35,064 nt of DNA from Alphaproteobacteria bacterium (GTDB lineage Bacteria > Pseudomonadota > Alphaproteobacteria > UBA11222), in the NCBI GenBank assembly GCA_009693835.1, contig SHWM01000023.1, positions 1-35,064 of the forward strand, given 5' to 3'. Positions 1 to 7,452 of this stretch are shown here, in pieces. Under the pieces are notes generated by a model, which ran no database searches, was not told the DNA's origin, and was given only the letters and a program-made list of their open reading frames with translations. Numbering within the stretch: position 1 is the stretch's first letter; each line of letters begins with the position of its first letter. The translations under genes and the position numbers were made by a program.

Positions 1-162
1 ATCGCCAGCGGCGGCGTGGGGACGCTGGATCATCTCGCCCAGGGCGTAATTGAGGGCCATGCCAGCGCGGTGCTGGCGGCGTCGATCTTTCATTTTGGCG
101 AATTTTCCATTCAACAGGCCAAACGCCACATGGCTGCGGCAGGGATTGCGGTGCGGCTGTGA
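1..162 (+). CDS. hisF: Imidazole glycerol phosphate synthase subunit HisF, C-terminal part
   Basis: The reading frame enters from the left edge and stops with TGA at 160-162, giving the last 53 residues. [12 protein letters not shown] followed by [15 protein letters not shown] sequence (here [14 protein letters not shown]) and a terminal GIAVRL matches the C-terminal phosphate-binding part of the HisF beta/alpha barrel. HisF is the cyclase subunit that, with HisH, makes imidazole glycerol phosphate and AICAR in histidine synthesis. The stop overlaps the GTG start of hisE by four bases, so the two are translationally coupled. The N-terminal part lies outside the window. Confidence 0.93.
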   Translation: MASGGVGTLDHLAQGVIEGHASAVLAASIFHFGEFSIQQAKRHMAAAGIAVRL

Positions 163-500
163 AAAATAAGACTGATGTGAAAGCCCTGGAAATTCTGGCG
201 CGTCTGGCTAGTGTGATCCGGGACCGCGCCGCATCCGGCGATGATGCTTCCTATACCGCCAAACTGCTGGCGGGCGCGCCGCACCTGCCGGCCAAAAAGC
301 TGGCGGAAGAAGCGGTTGAACTGGCGTTGGCGGCGGTCAGTGGTGACCAGACGCAGATCACGGCTGAAGCGGCCGATGTGCTTTATCATCTGCTGGTGCT
401 GTTGCAGGCGTCCGGTCTTTCGCTGGCCGATGTGTGCGCCGTGCTGGCGGCGCGGGAAGGCGTATCCGGCATTGCTGAAAAGGCTGGCCGCAGGAAATAG
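159..500 (+). CDS. hisE: Phosphoribosyl-ATP pyrophosphatase HisE
   Basis: A 113-residue all-helical protein of normal HisE length. It hydrolyses phosphoribosyl-ATP to phosphoribosyl-AMP, the second step of histidine synthesis, in the cytoplasm. The MazG-fold signature is clear: [14 protein letters not shown] (about residues 46-59) supplies the metal-binding EExxE, and [13 protein letters not shown] (about 70-82) supplies the second acidic helix ExxD. The start is GTG at 159, which overlaps the hisF stop (GTGA), so initiation probably depends on termination of hisF. hisF-hisE is the expected alphaproteobacterial order. The gene ends the his segment; the next gene starts 175 bases later and is unrelated. 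Confidence 0.93.
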   Translation: MKNKTDVKALEILARLASVIRDRAASGDDASYTAKLLAGAPHLPAKKLAEEAVELALAAVSGDQTQITAEAADVLYHLLVLLQASGLSLADVCAVLAAREGVSGIAEKAGRRK

Positions 501-675
501 CGTCCGCGCGGGATGTGCGCCGGAATAGGAAAATCCATCCATAACAGGATGAACATCTCTTAACCATAATGAATAAATTGGTATGGTTTACTCTCTGGTA
601 AGGGGGTGATGCGAAAATGCCGCAGGTTTGACCCGCTGAAATATTCAGCAGTCTGTCAGAGGAATTATCTGCGCC

Positions 676-2280
676 ATGAGTATAACGCCCGACCCGCTAA
701 TACCCGCACTCCCGTTGCCCTCACTGGTAAAAGCGGAGGCGGCGGAGACCTGCGCGGTGAGGACGGTGGTTGGCACGATCACTGGTATTCGTGGCGCCGC
801 GGTCACGGCGATAATGAATGCTGCAGCGGCCGGCAAAAAAGCAAATATCTCCATCGGTGCGCTTGTGGCCATGCCCGGCGACATTTCCATTGTCTATGGG
901 ATGGTGCAGTCCATGAGCGGCGGCGGCTATACGCTGATCGGCACCGGGGCGGAAGCCCAGATGCTGGAAATTCAGCTGCTGGGCGAAATATTGCTGGATG
1001 ACAAAGGCGGTTATGGCCGCTTTCATCGCGGCGTCACCTACTATCCGCATTTTGACATAGAGGTAATGACGGCGGATGCGCGCGATCTGGCGATGGTTTA
1101 TGCCCAGCCTGATGTGGCTACCGCGCGGCTGGGCAGCATCCATCAGGACCGTTCCATTCCCGCATTCGCCGTGACCGATGAATTGCTGGCCAAGCATTTT
1201 GCGGTGCTGGGCACCACCGGTTCCGGTAAAAGCTGCGCCGTATCGCTGGTGCTGCACGCCATTATGGATCAAAATCCCAATGGTCATATCGTTCTGATTG
1301 ATCCGCACAATGAATATGCCGCCGCATTTGGGGATAAGGCCGAAGCCATTCATCTGAGCAATCTGCAACTGCCGTACTGGCTGCTGAATTTTGAGGAACT
1401 GGTCGAGGTTGTGATCGGCCAGAATCAGGAGCGCGCCTATCCCGAGATAGAGATCCTGAAAACGGGCGTCATCGACGCCAAAAAGATGTTTCTGCGCGAG
1501 GGAGAACGCGGCGATCATATTACCGTGGATACGCCGGTTCCCTACCGGTTGGGGGATTTGATCAAAATATTTGATGACGCGATGGGCAAACTGGAGCGCA
1601 CAGAAGATGTGGTTTCCTATCTGCGTCTGAAGTCGAAAATTGAAAGCCTGCGCATCGACCGGCGGTATTCATTCATGTTTTCCCGGCTTCTGGTCGATGA
1701 TTCCATGGGCCGCTTATTGTCGCGCATCCTGCGCATACCGGTCGCCGGCAAGCCGGTGAGCATCATCGACATATCAGGAATTCCGTCGGAAGTAGTCGAC
1801 GTGGTGGTGTCGGTTCTGGCGCGCATGATTTTTGATTTCTCGGTGTGGGCCAGCCATGACCAGGGGCGCAGAACGCCGGTGCTGCTGGTGTGCGAGGAGG
1901 CGCACCGTTACGTTCCGCGCGACGAGGAAGTGCATTTCGGCCCCAGCAAGAAAGCCATTTCCCGCATCGCCAAGGAAGGCCGCAAATATGGCGTGGGCCT
2001 GTGCCTGGTCAGCCAGCGCCCGGCGGAACTGTCGACCAGCGCCCGGTCCCAATGCAATACGCTGATTGCCTTGCGCATGAGCAATATCCGCGATCAGGAA
2101 TTCGTCGCCAACGCCATGCCGGAAAGTGCGGGCGGCCTGCTGTCGGCGCTGCCCTCCCTGGGGCAGCAGGAAGCCGTCATTGTGGGGGACGAGGTGACCA
2201 TCCCGATGCGTATGCGCTTTGATGATCTGGCGCCGGAACGCCGCCCGGCCTCGGATACGGGGGTATTTTCCCAGAGCTGA
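676..2280 (+). CDS. HerA-type (DUF87) hexameric ATPase, C-terminus cut by TGA
   Basis: A 534-residue ATPase of the FtsK/HerA superfamily. Residues about 27-105 look like a HAS-barrel beta domain. The motor carries Walker A GTTGSGKS at 179-186, an IDPHNEY strand at 208-214, Walker B VLLVCEEAH at 402-410 and the sensor SQRP at 447-450. HerA proteins form hexameric DNA-translocating rings, usually with the nuclease NurA or, in some defence systems, other nucleases. No nuclease gene is adjacent here, so the cellular role is unknown. ATG at 676 has an AGAGG about 12 bases upstream. The stop TGA at 2278-2280 is followed in frame by 22 sense codons that resemble the usual C-terminal helix of the family (separate entry). 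Confidence 0.85.
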   Translation: MSITPDPLIPALPLPSLVKAEAAETCAVRTVVGTITGIRGAAVTAIMNAAAAGKKANISIGALVAMPGDISIVYGMVQSMSGGGYTLIGTGAEAQMLEIQLLGEILLDDKGGYGRFHRGVTYYPHFDIEVMTADARDLAMVYAQPDVATARLGSIHQDRSIPAFAVTDELLAKHFAVLGTTGSGKSCAVSLVLHAIMDQNPNGHIVLIDPHNEYAAAFGDKAEAIHLSNLQLPYWLLNFEELVEVVIGQNQERAYPEIEILKTGVIDAKKMFLREGERGDHITVDTPVPYRLGDLIKIFDDAMGKLERTEDVVSYLRLKSKIESLRIDRRYSFMFSRLLVDDSMGRLLSRILRIPVAGKPVSIIDISGIPSEVVDVVVSVLARMIFDFSVWASHDQGRRTPVLLVCEEAHRYVPRDEEVHFGPSKKAISRIAKEGRKYGVGLCLVSQRPAELSTSARSQCNTLIALRMSNIRDQEFVANAMPESAGGLLSALPSLGQQEAVIVGDEVTIPMRMRFDDLAPERRPASDTGVFSQS

Positions 2281-2349
2281 AACTCCGGCGATGCCGATAT
2301 GGGCTTTATCGACGAGATCGTGGAACGCTGGCGGCTGCAGAAGCGGTAG
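2281..2349 (+). other. In-frame coding-like tail of the HerA gene beyond its TGA stop
   Basis: Directly after the TGA at 2278-2280 the same frame stays open for 22 codons and ends in tandem TAG TAG (2347-2352). The peptide begins NSGDADMGFIDEIVER and ends WRLQKR: an amphipathic helix with a basic end. From memory of the family, this is how alphaproteobacterial HerA-like ATPases end, with a Trp where the TGA now sits (FSxxW). A TGG-to-TGA change, a sequencing error or stop-codon readthrough would all explain it. The base pattern and frame are seen; the homology is recalled, not searched. Confidence 0.55.
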
Positions 2350-2377
2350 TAGAGTGCATACAATCGCGTTTGCGCAC

Positions 2378-2803
2378 TCAGCCGTTCGGTTTTGCGGCGT
2401 CAATGGGCACGCAGTACAGTTCCAGCCGGTGGCCGACCAGCCGGTAGCCCAGCCGTTCGGCAATTGCGCGCTGTAATTCCTCAATCTGTTTGTCGCTGAA
2501 CTCAACTACCGCGCGGGTCTGAATATTGATCAGATGATCATGATGCGTTTTCGGCACCTGTTCATAGCGGGTGCGGCCGTCGCCAAACTCGTGCCGCTCC
2601 AGGATGCCAGCCTCCTCGAACAGGCGCACCGTGCGATAGACGGTGGCGATGCTGATATTTGAATCCTGTTCAGACGCCCGCCGGTACACTTCCTCGACAT
2701 CCGGATGATCCTCCGAATCAGATAGCACCCGTGCGATGATGCGGCGCTGGCCCGTCATGCGCATGCCGCGCTGTTCACATAGGTCTTCAATGGGGGAAAA
2801 CAT
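2378..2803 (-). CDS. fur: Fur-family metal-responsive transcriptional regulator
   Basis: About 141 residues from ATG at 2803. That start has a GAGG about 6 bases upstream; an in-frame TTG at 2845 would add 14 residues and is less likely. The winged-helix part holds RMTGQRRIIARVL and SIATVYRTVRLFEEAGI, the recognition helix typical of Fur. The dimerisation domain has the metal site THHDHLI. The CxxC zinc motif of enterobacterial Fur is absent (NIQTRAVVEF in its place), as is usual in alphaproteobacterial Fur/Mur. It represses iron- or manganese-responsive promoters when metal-bound; which metal cannot be told from sequence. It follows tsaB and rimI on the same strand, the common alphaproteobacterial order, with a hairpin in the 72-base gap. 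Confidence 0.9.
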   Translation of the reverse strand: MFSPIEDLCEQRGMRMTGQRRIIARVLSDSEDHPDVEEVYRRASEQDSNISIATVYRTVRLFEEAGILERHEFGDGRTRYEQVPKTHHDHLINIQTRAVVEFSDKQIEELQRAIAERLGYRLVGHRLELYCVPIDAAKPNG

Positions 2804-2846
2804 GACCGCCTCGCTGTCAGGAAAAATTTCAGCCTGTAGCCGCAAT

Positions 2847-2879
2847 ATAGCTGATTAAAGTGGGCGTGGCATCAGCTAT
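2847..2879. promoter_or_regulatory. Inverted repeat between rimI and fur
   Basis: ATAGCTGAT (2847-2855) and ATCAGCTAT (2871-2879) are perfect 9-base arms around a 15-base loop. One arm overlaps the rimI stop codon and the whole lies 44 bases upstream of the fur start. In RNA it would make a moderately stable hairpin without a following U-run; as DNA it could be an operator. The role is unknown. Confidence 0.4.
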
Positions 2880-3364
2880 GAATCACAGCGCATCACCAGG
2901 GCGTCCGTAGGCCCCGTGGATGAATTATCCCCGGCTGGTTCATAGTAGGATTTGCGCAGCCCGATCGGCGCGAATCCGATGCGCTTATAAAGCGACAGGG
3001 CCGGTTCATTGTCCACCGCGACTTCAAGAAATACCGCATGCACGCCGCGTTGACGCATACGGGACGTAAATTCCGACACCAGTGCGCCGCCAATTCCGCG
3101 GCCGCGCAGGGCGGGAACGACGCCCGTTGAGATGATCTCTGCCTCGCCGCCCGCCTCCCGGCCCAGAAGAAATCCTGCCGGGGCGGCCTCGCGTTCAGCC
3201 CCGGCGCTTATCACTGCAAGCGTTCCGGTGGCGCCAGGCATGGCCAACATTTTGGCAATGGATACAGCGTCCCATCCCACGGCAAAACATTCTGCATGCA
3301 AGGTTTCGAGAATTTCCAGCGACGCGGCCCCCGCCCGCAATATATCCACGCCGCCCCAGATCAC
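2876..3364 (-). CDS. rimI: Ribosomal protein S18 alanine N-acetyltransferase RimI
   Basis: A 162-residue single-domain GNAT acetyltransferase. The acetyl-CoA loop RGRGIGGALV lies near residues 87-96, preceded by the strand EIISTGVVPALRG; VDNEPALSLYKRIGF near residue 120 is the classic RimI motif before the C-terminal tyrosines. RimI acetylates the N-terminal alanine of ribosomal protein S18. The start is GTG at 3364, overlapping the tsaB stop by four bases (GTGA), so translation is coupled to tsaB. The tsaB-rimI pair is widespread. Substrate specificity is by family; another GNAT role is possible. Confidence 0.85.
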   Translation of the reverse strand: MIWGGVDILRAGAASLEILETLHAECFAVGWDAVSIAKMLAMPGATGTLAVISAGAEREAAPAGFLLGREAGGEAEIISTGVVPALRGRGIGGALVSEFTSRMRQRGVHAVFLEVAVDNEPALSLYKRIGFAPIGLRKSYYEPAGDNSSTGPTDALVMRCDS

Positions 3365-4014
3365 GCGGCGGTACCCGGCATTTTGGCGTCCGGCGCGCGC
3401 AGATAGAGCGGAGAGACGGTTACCGGGTCTTCCGTGCGCCGCAGCGCGGCAATTCCCGCCAGATGCGCCGCATCCGGCAGCAAATCCCCTTGGATCACCT
3501 CAACATTGAATGGGCATACAGCCGCAATGGCGGCCGCGCCGTCGCCTGCCAGCCGCCGGACGCTGTCAGTGCCGCGAAGATAGGCGGCGGCTTCGGAGAG
3601 GCTGAGAATTGCGGGCGGAGACAGCGCCGCGCCGCCGGCAAAAGCCTGAAAATAGACCTGATGGTTGCGGGCATCGATGGCGACGCCAAAGGGCGTGGCT
3701 GCATCCACCGCCGCCGCCATGACCTCCAGGGTGTTCACTCCCACCAGCGGCAGACCGCGCGCCACGCAAATCCCGCGCGCCGCCGCCAGCCCCACCCGCA
3801 CCCCGGCAAAACTGCCGGGGCCGATGCTCACGGCCAGCCGGTCAAAATCGCTGTATTCAAAACCAGCAGCGGCCCTGACTTCTTCCAGCATCGGCAGCAG
3901 CGCTTCGGCGTGGCCGCGCTGCATGGCGCGCCATTGATGGGCCAGTACCCGGCCACCCTGCCAGATGGCGGCCGAGCAGGCCGCAAGACACGTATCCAGC
4001 GCCAGAATGCGCAT
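3361..4014 (-). CDS. tsaB: tRNA t6A37 modification protein TsaB
   Basis: About 217 residues of the ASKHA-fold TsaB/YeaZ family, which scaffolds the TsaB-TsaD-TsaE complex that transfers threonylcarbamoyl to A37 of ANN-decoding tRNAs. MRILALDTCLAACSAA is the N-terminal phosphate-1-like strand, GHAEALLPML the next conserved element, and SIGPGSFAGVRVGLAAARG the family signature. ATG at 4014 is chosen because its A is the last base of the upstream TGA (TGATG), a coupling arrangement; an in-frame start 15 bases earlier lies inside the upstream gene. It runs into rimI with a 4-base overlap. Confidence 0.92.
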   Translation of the reverse strand: MRILALDTCLAACSAAIWQGGRVLAHQWRAMQRGHAEALLPMLEEVRAAAGFEYSDFDRLAVSIGPGSFAGVRVGLAAARGICVARGLPLVGVNTLEVMAAAVDAATPFGVAIDARNHQVYFQAFAGGAALSPPAILSLSEAAAYLRGTDSVRRLAGDGAAAIAAVCPFNVEVIQGDLLPDAAHLAGIAALRRTEDPVTVSPLYLRAPDAKMPGTAA

Positions 4015-4610
4015 CAGAGAATCTTGCACGCCTCGTCGAAACTGAATTTCGGATGGCGCGGGAACAGCAGACTCTGATCGCTCCGGCCGATATTGGCCAG
4101 GAAATTGGATTTCACCTTGCCGTCCGGGAAAAATTCCTTGTCGACGCCCGCATTATCAAAACCCGACATCGCGCCCACGTCCAGCCCGATGGCCCGCGCT
4201 GCCATGATCAGATAGGCCCCCTGAAGGGTGCCATTTCGGAAGGCCGTGGTTTCCGCGTGCGCGGCGCTCCAGTTGAACCAGGTTTTGGCGGTGGGGTCAT
4301 GCGGGAACAGTTTAGGAAGGTATTCGTAAAACTCGGTGTCATAAGCGATCAGGGCAACGACGGGTGCGGCCATGGTCTTGGTCAGATTGCCTTCGCTGAG
4401 ATGTGGGCGCAGACGCTCCTTGCCGGCCGCCGTCCGGAAAAACAGGATGCGCGCGGGCGAGCAATTGGCGCTGGTCGGGCCATATTTCATGATATCGTAA
4501 ATGGCGCTCAGTTGTGCGTCCGTCACTTCTCCGCCCGCAACCCAGCCATTGGCAGTGCGCGCCTCGCGAAACATCAGGTCGAGCCCATCATTATTTAGCA
4601 TTCCGGCCAT
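4014..4610 (-). CDS. rutE: RutE-like malonic semialdehyde reductase (nitroreductase family)
   Basis: A 198-residue FMN-dependent nitroreductase-fold protein. MKYGPTSANCSPARI, GKERLRPHLSEGNL, EFYEYLPKLFPHD, AAYLI-type helix and MSGFDNAGVD follow Escherichia coli RutE almost segment by segment, including the end FSFDEACKIL. RutE reduces malonic semialdehyde to 3-hydroxypropionate in the Rut pyrimidine-degradation route. No other rut gene is nearby, so a general semialdehyde or quinone/nitro reductase role is equally possible. ATG at 4610 has GAGG 7 bases upstream. Its TGA overlaps the tsaB ATG by one base, so an oxidoreductase gene leads a translation-factor operon. Confidence 0.85.
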   Translation of the reverse strand: MAGMLNNDGLDLMFREARTANGWVAGGEVTDAQLSAIYDIMKYGPTSANCSPARILFFRTAAGKERLRPHLSEGNLTKTMAAPVVALIAYDTEFYEYLPKLFPHDPTAKTWFNWSAAHAETTAFRNGTLQGAYLIMAARAIGLDVGAMSGFDNAGVDKEFFPDGKVKSNFLANIGRSDQSLLFPRHPKFSFDEACKIL

Positions 4611-4691
4611 AATAGCGCCTCGCTTTCCTCGGTGTGTTGCTGGTAAGAAGTTGGTTTATTGCCAACATACAGAGAGTGAAAGCCGAATCCA

Positions 4692-5768
4692 ATGACTGCA
4701 TGGGAAAAGTTCAGACAGGTCCTGCCAGGGCTGTTCGGGAGGGCCAGCCTGGCCCTGATATCTGTAGGCGGGCCGCTTCAGGAGGTTCGGGCCGAGGAAC
4801 TGGCCCCGGAGCGCGGCCAGGCAAGCGTTTTTGTCTATCACCGGTTTGAAGAGCCGCGCTTTGCGTCCACCAGCATCAATATCAGCCAGTTTGAGGCGCA
4901 TATTGCCGAATTGAGGTCGGGCCGCTATCAGGTCCTGCCGCTGGAGACCATTATCGATGCGCTGGCGGCAGGCGAAAAGCTGTCCGAACATGCGGTGGCG
5001 ATCACCATTGATGACGGGTTCGCCTCCGTCTACACCCAGGCATGGCCGCGGTTGCGTGCGGCGGGCCTGCCATTCACGCTTTTTATTACCACGGATTCGG
5101 CTGACAATAATTCAGGCAGTAATCTGAGTTGGGACCAGCTTCGTGAAATGCTGGCGGCGGGCGGGGTCAGCATCGGCCATCATACAGCGTCGCACCCTCA
5201 TATGCCGCGCAAAACCGAGGCCCAGATCAGCGCGGATATCAAAAAGGCCACGGCCCGGTTCAAGAAGGAACTGGGTCTTGAGCCGGCGTTGTTCGCCTAT
5301 CCCTTCGGCGAATTCAGCAAGCGCGACCGCGATCAGATCGCCGCTCTTGGATTCAAGGCCGCGTTCAGCCGGTTTTCGGGCGTGGTGCATAGCGGCGCGG
5401 AACGTTTTTCACTGCCGCGCTTTTCCATGAATGTGCCTTATGGCGACGCGCAACGCTTCAAACGCCTGGCTAATGCCCTGCCGCTACATGTGACAGACAT
5501 CACACCGGACGACCCGGTGCTGGCGCCCGATAATAATCCTCCGGCGTTCGGCTTTACGGTGCAGGGAAGCCTTGAAGGACTGGAACGGCTGGCCTGCTAT
5601 TCCAACAATGCCGAGTCACGGCTGCCGCTGGAACGGCTGGGGGATAACCGGATTGAAGTACGGTTGAAAACGCCATTTCCACGCGGGTTCGGACGCATCA
5701 ACTGCACGGCGCTGGACCCGGCCACGGGCCGCTGGCGCTGGATGGGTCAGGCCTTTGTCATACGCTAG
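4692..5768 (+). CDS. NodB-type polysaccharide deacetylase
   Basis: A 358-residue protein. Residues about 15-35 form a weak hydrophobic N-terminal segment that may be a signal peptide. The NodB homology domain carries motif 1 TIDDG (105-109, metal and catalytic Asp), motif 2 HTASH within GHHTASHPH (162-170, metal histidines) and motif 3 YPFGE (203-207). Such enzymes remove N- or O-acetyl groups from envelope or extracellular polysaccharides. The C-terminal 110 residues, with paired cysteines and beta-rich sequence, have no domain I recognise. The TAG stop lies inside the first palindrome of a repeat cluster, so the gene end and the repeat overlap. It is divergent from the rutE-tsaB-rimI-fur operon. 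Confidence 0.85.
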   Translation: MTAWEKFRQVLPGLFGRASLALISVGGPLQEVRAEELAPERGQASVFVYHRFEEPRFASTSINISQFEAHIAELRSGRYQVLPLETIIDALAAGEKLSEHAVAITIDDGFASVYTQAWPRLRAAGLPFTLFITTDSADNNSGSNLSWDQLREMLAAGGVSIGHHTASHPHMPRKTEAQISADIKKATARFKKELGLEPALFAYPFGEFSKRDRDQIAALGFKAAFSRFSGVVHSGAERFSLPRFSMNVPYGDAQRFKRLANALPLHVTDITPDDPVLAPDNNPPAFGFTVQGSLEGLERLACYSNNAESRLPLERLGDNRIEVRLKTPFPRGFGRINCTALDPATGRWRWMGQAFVIR

Positions 5769-5830
5769 ACCATGTTCGGATCAGATGGAATCGCCTAAGG
5801 CGATCCCGTCTGATCCGTAAAACATGGTCT
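5767..5830. repeat. 64-bp imperfect palindrome overlapping the deacetylase stop
   Basis: AGACCATGTT plus CGGATCAGA on the left mirror TCTGATCCG plus AACATGGTCT on the right, around the centre GGAATCGCCTAAGGCGATCC. It contains the stop codon of the deacetylase gene. The right half and the next bases (GATCCCGTCTGA ... TTTAGAGCA, 5802-5848) recur in diverged form at 34509-34552, which marks it as part of a dispersed element. It could act as an RNA hairpin for the upstream transcript; there is no U-run. Confidence 0.75.
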
Positions 5831-5841
5831 ATATAATAATT

Positions 5842-5902
5842 TAGAGCAATTTTACCTTTCTAGATTGAACCAACTGGTTCAGTCTAGAAAGGAATTGCTC
5901 TA
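5842..5902. repeat. TAGAGCA-bounded palindrome, copy 1
   Basis: A 61-bp near-perfect palindrome beginning TAGAGCAATT and ending AATTGCTCTA, with inner arms CCTTTCTAGA and TCTAGAAAGG and a core TGAACCA/TGGTTCA. A diverged copy with the same inner sequence lies at 34810-34870. Two further members with the same ends but different inner sequence lie at 31493-31626. Confidence 0.85.
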
Positions 5903-5966
5903 GGTCAACATGCAATCAACGGGAGATCTGGACGATTCCAGTTGATCACAGCCTGTTCTAAACACC
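5898..5966. repeat. Diverged palindrome next to copy 1
   Basis: ATCAAC and GTTGAT flank CTGGA and TCCAG as nested arms, and the element ends TGTTCTA, a variant of TGCTCTA. Read on the minus strand its core, CTGGAATCGTCC then GATCTCC, matches the core of the palindrome at 31493-31555, so these two are relatives in opposite orientation. Confidence 0.6.
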
Positions 5967-5999
5967 GTGAGATGGCCTGAACCCGGAGAGAACCGGAAA

Positions 6000-6515
6000 T
6001 TATTTCGCCGCGACCTTGGTGGGGCAGGGGATGATGCCATGCAGGCTGGTGAACCGCAGCGATTGCGCGAAGGCCGGCAGGCCCGCCGGACCGATGCTTT
6101 TGCTAGCGCCGTGAATCACCGCGGCTTCGTGACAGAAGAGCCCACGTTTCATCATGCCGCGGCGTGAGGATTCATTAGCGATCCGCGTCACAAACCCGTT
6201 CATGGCCTTGGCCGACCCGCCGCCATATTTCCGCTCGAAAAAGGCTTTCAACAACTTCCCCTGGGCCGAAAGTTGCGGCTGGAAACGGGTGACGAACGCA
6301 TTATAATCCGCACGCTGATTACAGGTCAGCGCCGCCACCACAAGCTGGGTCTGCAAGACACGGACCTGAAGCGTGGATTCTTCACTGGCGGCCGCGCAGG
6401 CAGCTGCCTGAGCAGCGGACGAAAATGTCAGGCCTAATGCAATGGCCGTCATCGCCACTACCCGCCCAAATCTCGGCCGGCTGGTAACAGTCAGGCTGCG
6501 TAAGTTGGATTGCAC
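6000..6515 (-). CDS. Small secreted protein of unknown function
   Basis: About 171 residues from GTG at 6515, which has a strong GCGAGGG 8-9 bases upstream; longer in-frame starts up to 6590 lack such a site. RRFGRVV-like basic residues (SRPRFGRVVA), then MTAIALGLTF and SSAAQAAACAA, make a good Sec signal peptide with cleavage after AQA. The mature part has about five cysteines, is helical and contains YNAFVTRFQPQL and a GGGSAKAMNGFVTRIAN segment. I recall similar short secreted alphaproteobacterial proteins with no assigned role. Likely periplasmic. It is divergent from the alpha/beta hydrolase at 6688 and shares its 172-base upstream region. Confidence 0.7.
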   Translation of the reverse strand: MQSNLRSLTVTSRPRFGRVVAMTAIALGLTFSSAAQAAACAAASEESTLQVRVLQTQLVVAALTCNQRADYNAFVTRFQPQLSAQGKLLKAFFERKYGGGSAKAMNGFVTRIANESSRRGMMKRGLFCHEAAVIHGASKSIGPAGLPAFAQSLRFTSLHGIIPCPTKVAAK

Positions 6516-6687
6516 CCAATTTCCCTCGCCTTTTATGATCAGAATCAACCGCATAACCAGATTGTGGACAGGAATGTTCAACAAAATCAATATGGCATAA
6601 ATAACCAGTTATGTCCAAAGCCCTGAATATGGACTAAAAAGCTGAATATGCATCAATAACATACCGATCTAAAGGAGTTCTGTACAA

Positions 6688-7446
6688 ATGCCCTATATTG
6701 AACGCGGCGGCGCAAAAATATTTTATGCATCTGAAGGCAAGGGGCCGCCCGTGTTGCTCAGCCATGGGTTCAGCGCCACCAGCGCGATGTGGACAGGGCA
6801 GATCGAGGCGTTCAGATCGCACTATCAGATCATCACCTGGGACATGCTGGGGCATGGTCAAAGTGACAGCCCCGATAATCCCGCACTCTATACGCCGGAG
6901 GGGGCGGTGGTGGACATGGCGGCCATTCTGGACGCCTGCGGGGCGGCAAGCGCGGTGATTGGCGGCCATTCGCTGGGCGGTTTCATGTCGCTGGCGTTCC
7001 ACAAGAAATATCCGCAGCGGGTGCGCGCCATCATGCTGTTCAACACCGGGCCGGGTTACAAGAGCGATGACGCGAGAGGGCAATGGAATGCGATGGCCGA
7101 GAAACAGGCGCGCGCCTTTGCCACTAAAGGACTGGCCGCCGTGGGGCATAGCGAGGAAATGCAGATGGGCAAGCACCGGTCGGCGCTTGGCCTTGAACAT
7201 GGCTCGCGCGGCATGCTGGCCCAGAGAGACGCGCAGGTGATTGACGCCTTGCCGCATATCGGGGCGCCCACGCTGGTTCTGGTGGGCGAAAAAGACCGTG
7301 GCTATCTGGCGGCGGCCGATTACATGACCGGCAAAATTCCCGATAGCCGCAAGGTGATTATCGCGGATGCGGGGCATGCCGCGAATATTCATCAACCCGC
7401 GGCCTTCAATGCGGCGATAGGCGAATTTTTGAATAGCCTGGATTAG
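6688..7446 (+). CDS. Alpha/beta-fold hydrolase
   Basis: A 252-residue cytoplasmic alpha/beta hydrolase. The oxyanion strand LLSHGFSAT (23-31) is followed by DMLGHGQSD (52-60), the nucleophile elbow GGHSLGG with Ser95, Asp203 in GEKDRG and the catalytic His230 in ADAGHAANIHQP. Length and motifs fit esterase, C-C hydrolase or haloperoxidase-like members; the substrate cannot be told. AAGGAG lies 10 bases before ATG. The hybrid kinase gene follows after 6 bases, so the two are probably cotranscribed, an unusual pairing. Confidence 0.85.
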   Translation: MPYIERGGAKIFYASEGKGPPVLLSHGFSATSAMWTGQIEAFRSHYQIITWDMLGHGQSDSPDNPALYTPEGAVVDMAAILDACGAASAVIGGHSLGGFMSLAFHKKYPQRVRAIMLFNTGPGYKSDDARGQWNAMAEKQARAFATKGLAAVGHSEEMQMGKHRSALGLEHGSRGMLAQRDAQVIDALPHIGAPTLVLVGEKDRGYLAAADYMTGKIPDSRKVIIADAGHAANIHQPAAFNAAIGEFLNSLD

Positions 7447-7452
7447 GCGGCA

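Noticed and set aside
2278..2280. TGA read as tryptophan (altered genetic code)
   Set aside because: Many genes here end in TGA at family-typical positions (hisF, tsaB, fur, thyA, hisD), and TGG is used freely for Trp.
5767..5830. Rho-independent terminator after the deacetylase gene
   Set aside because: The hairpin is long but imperfect and followed by no T-run; its parts recur elsewhere without a gene end, so it is better described as a repeat.
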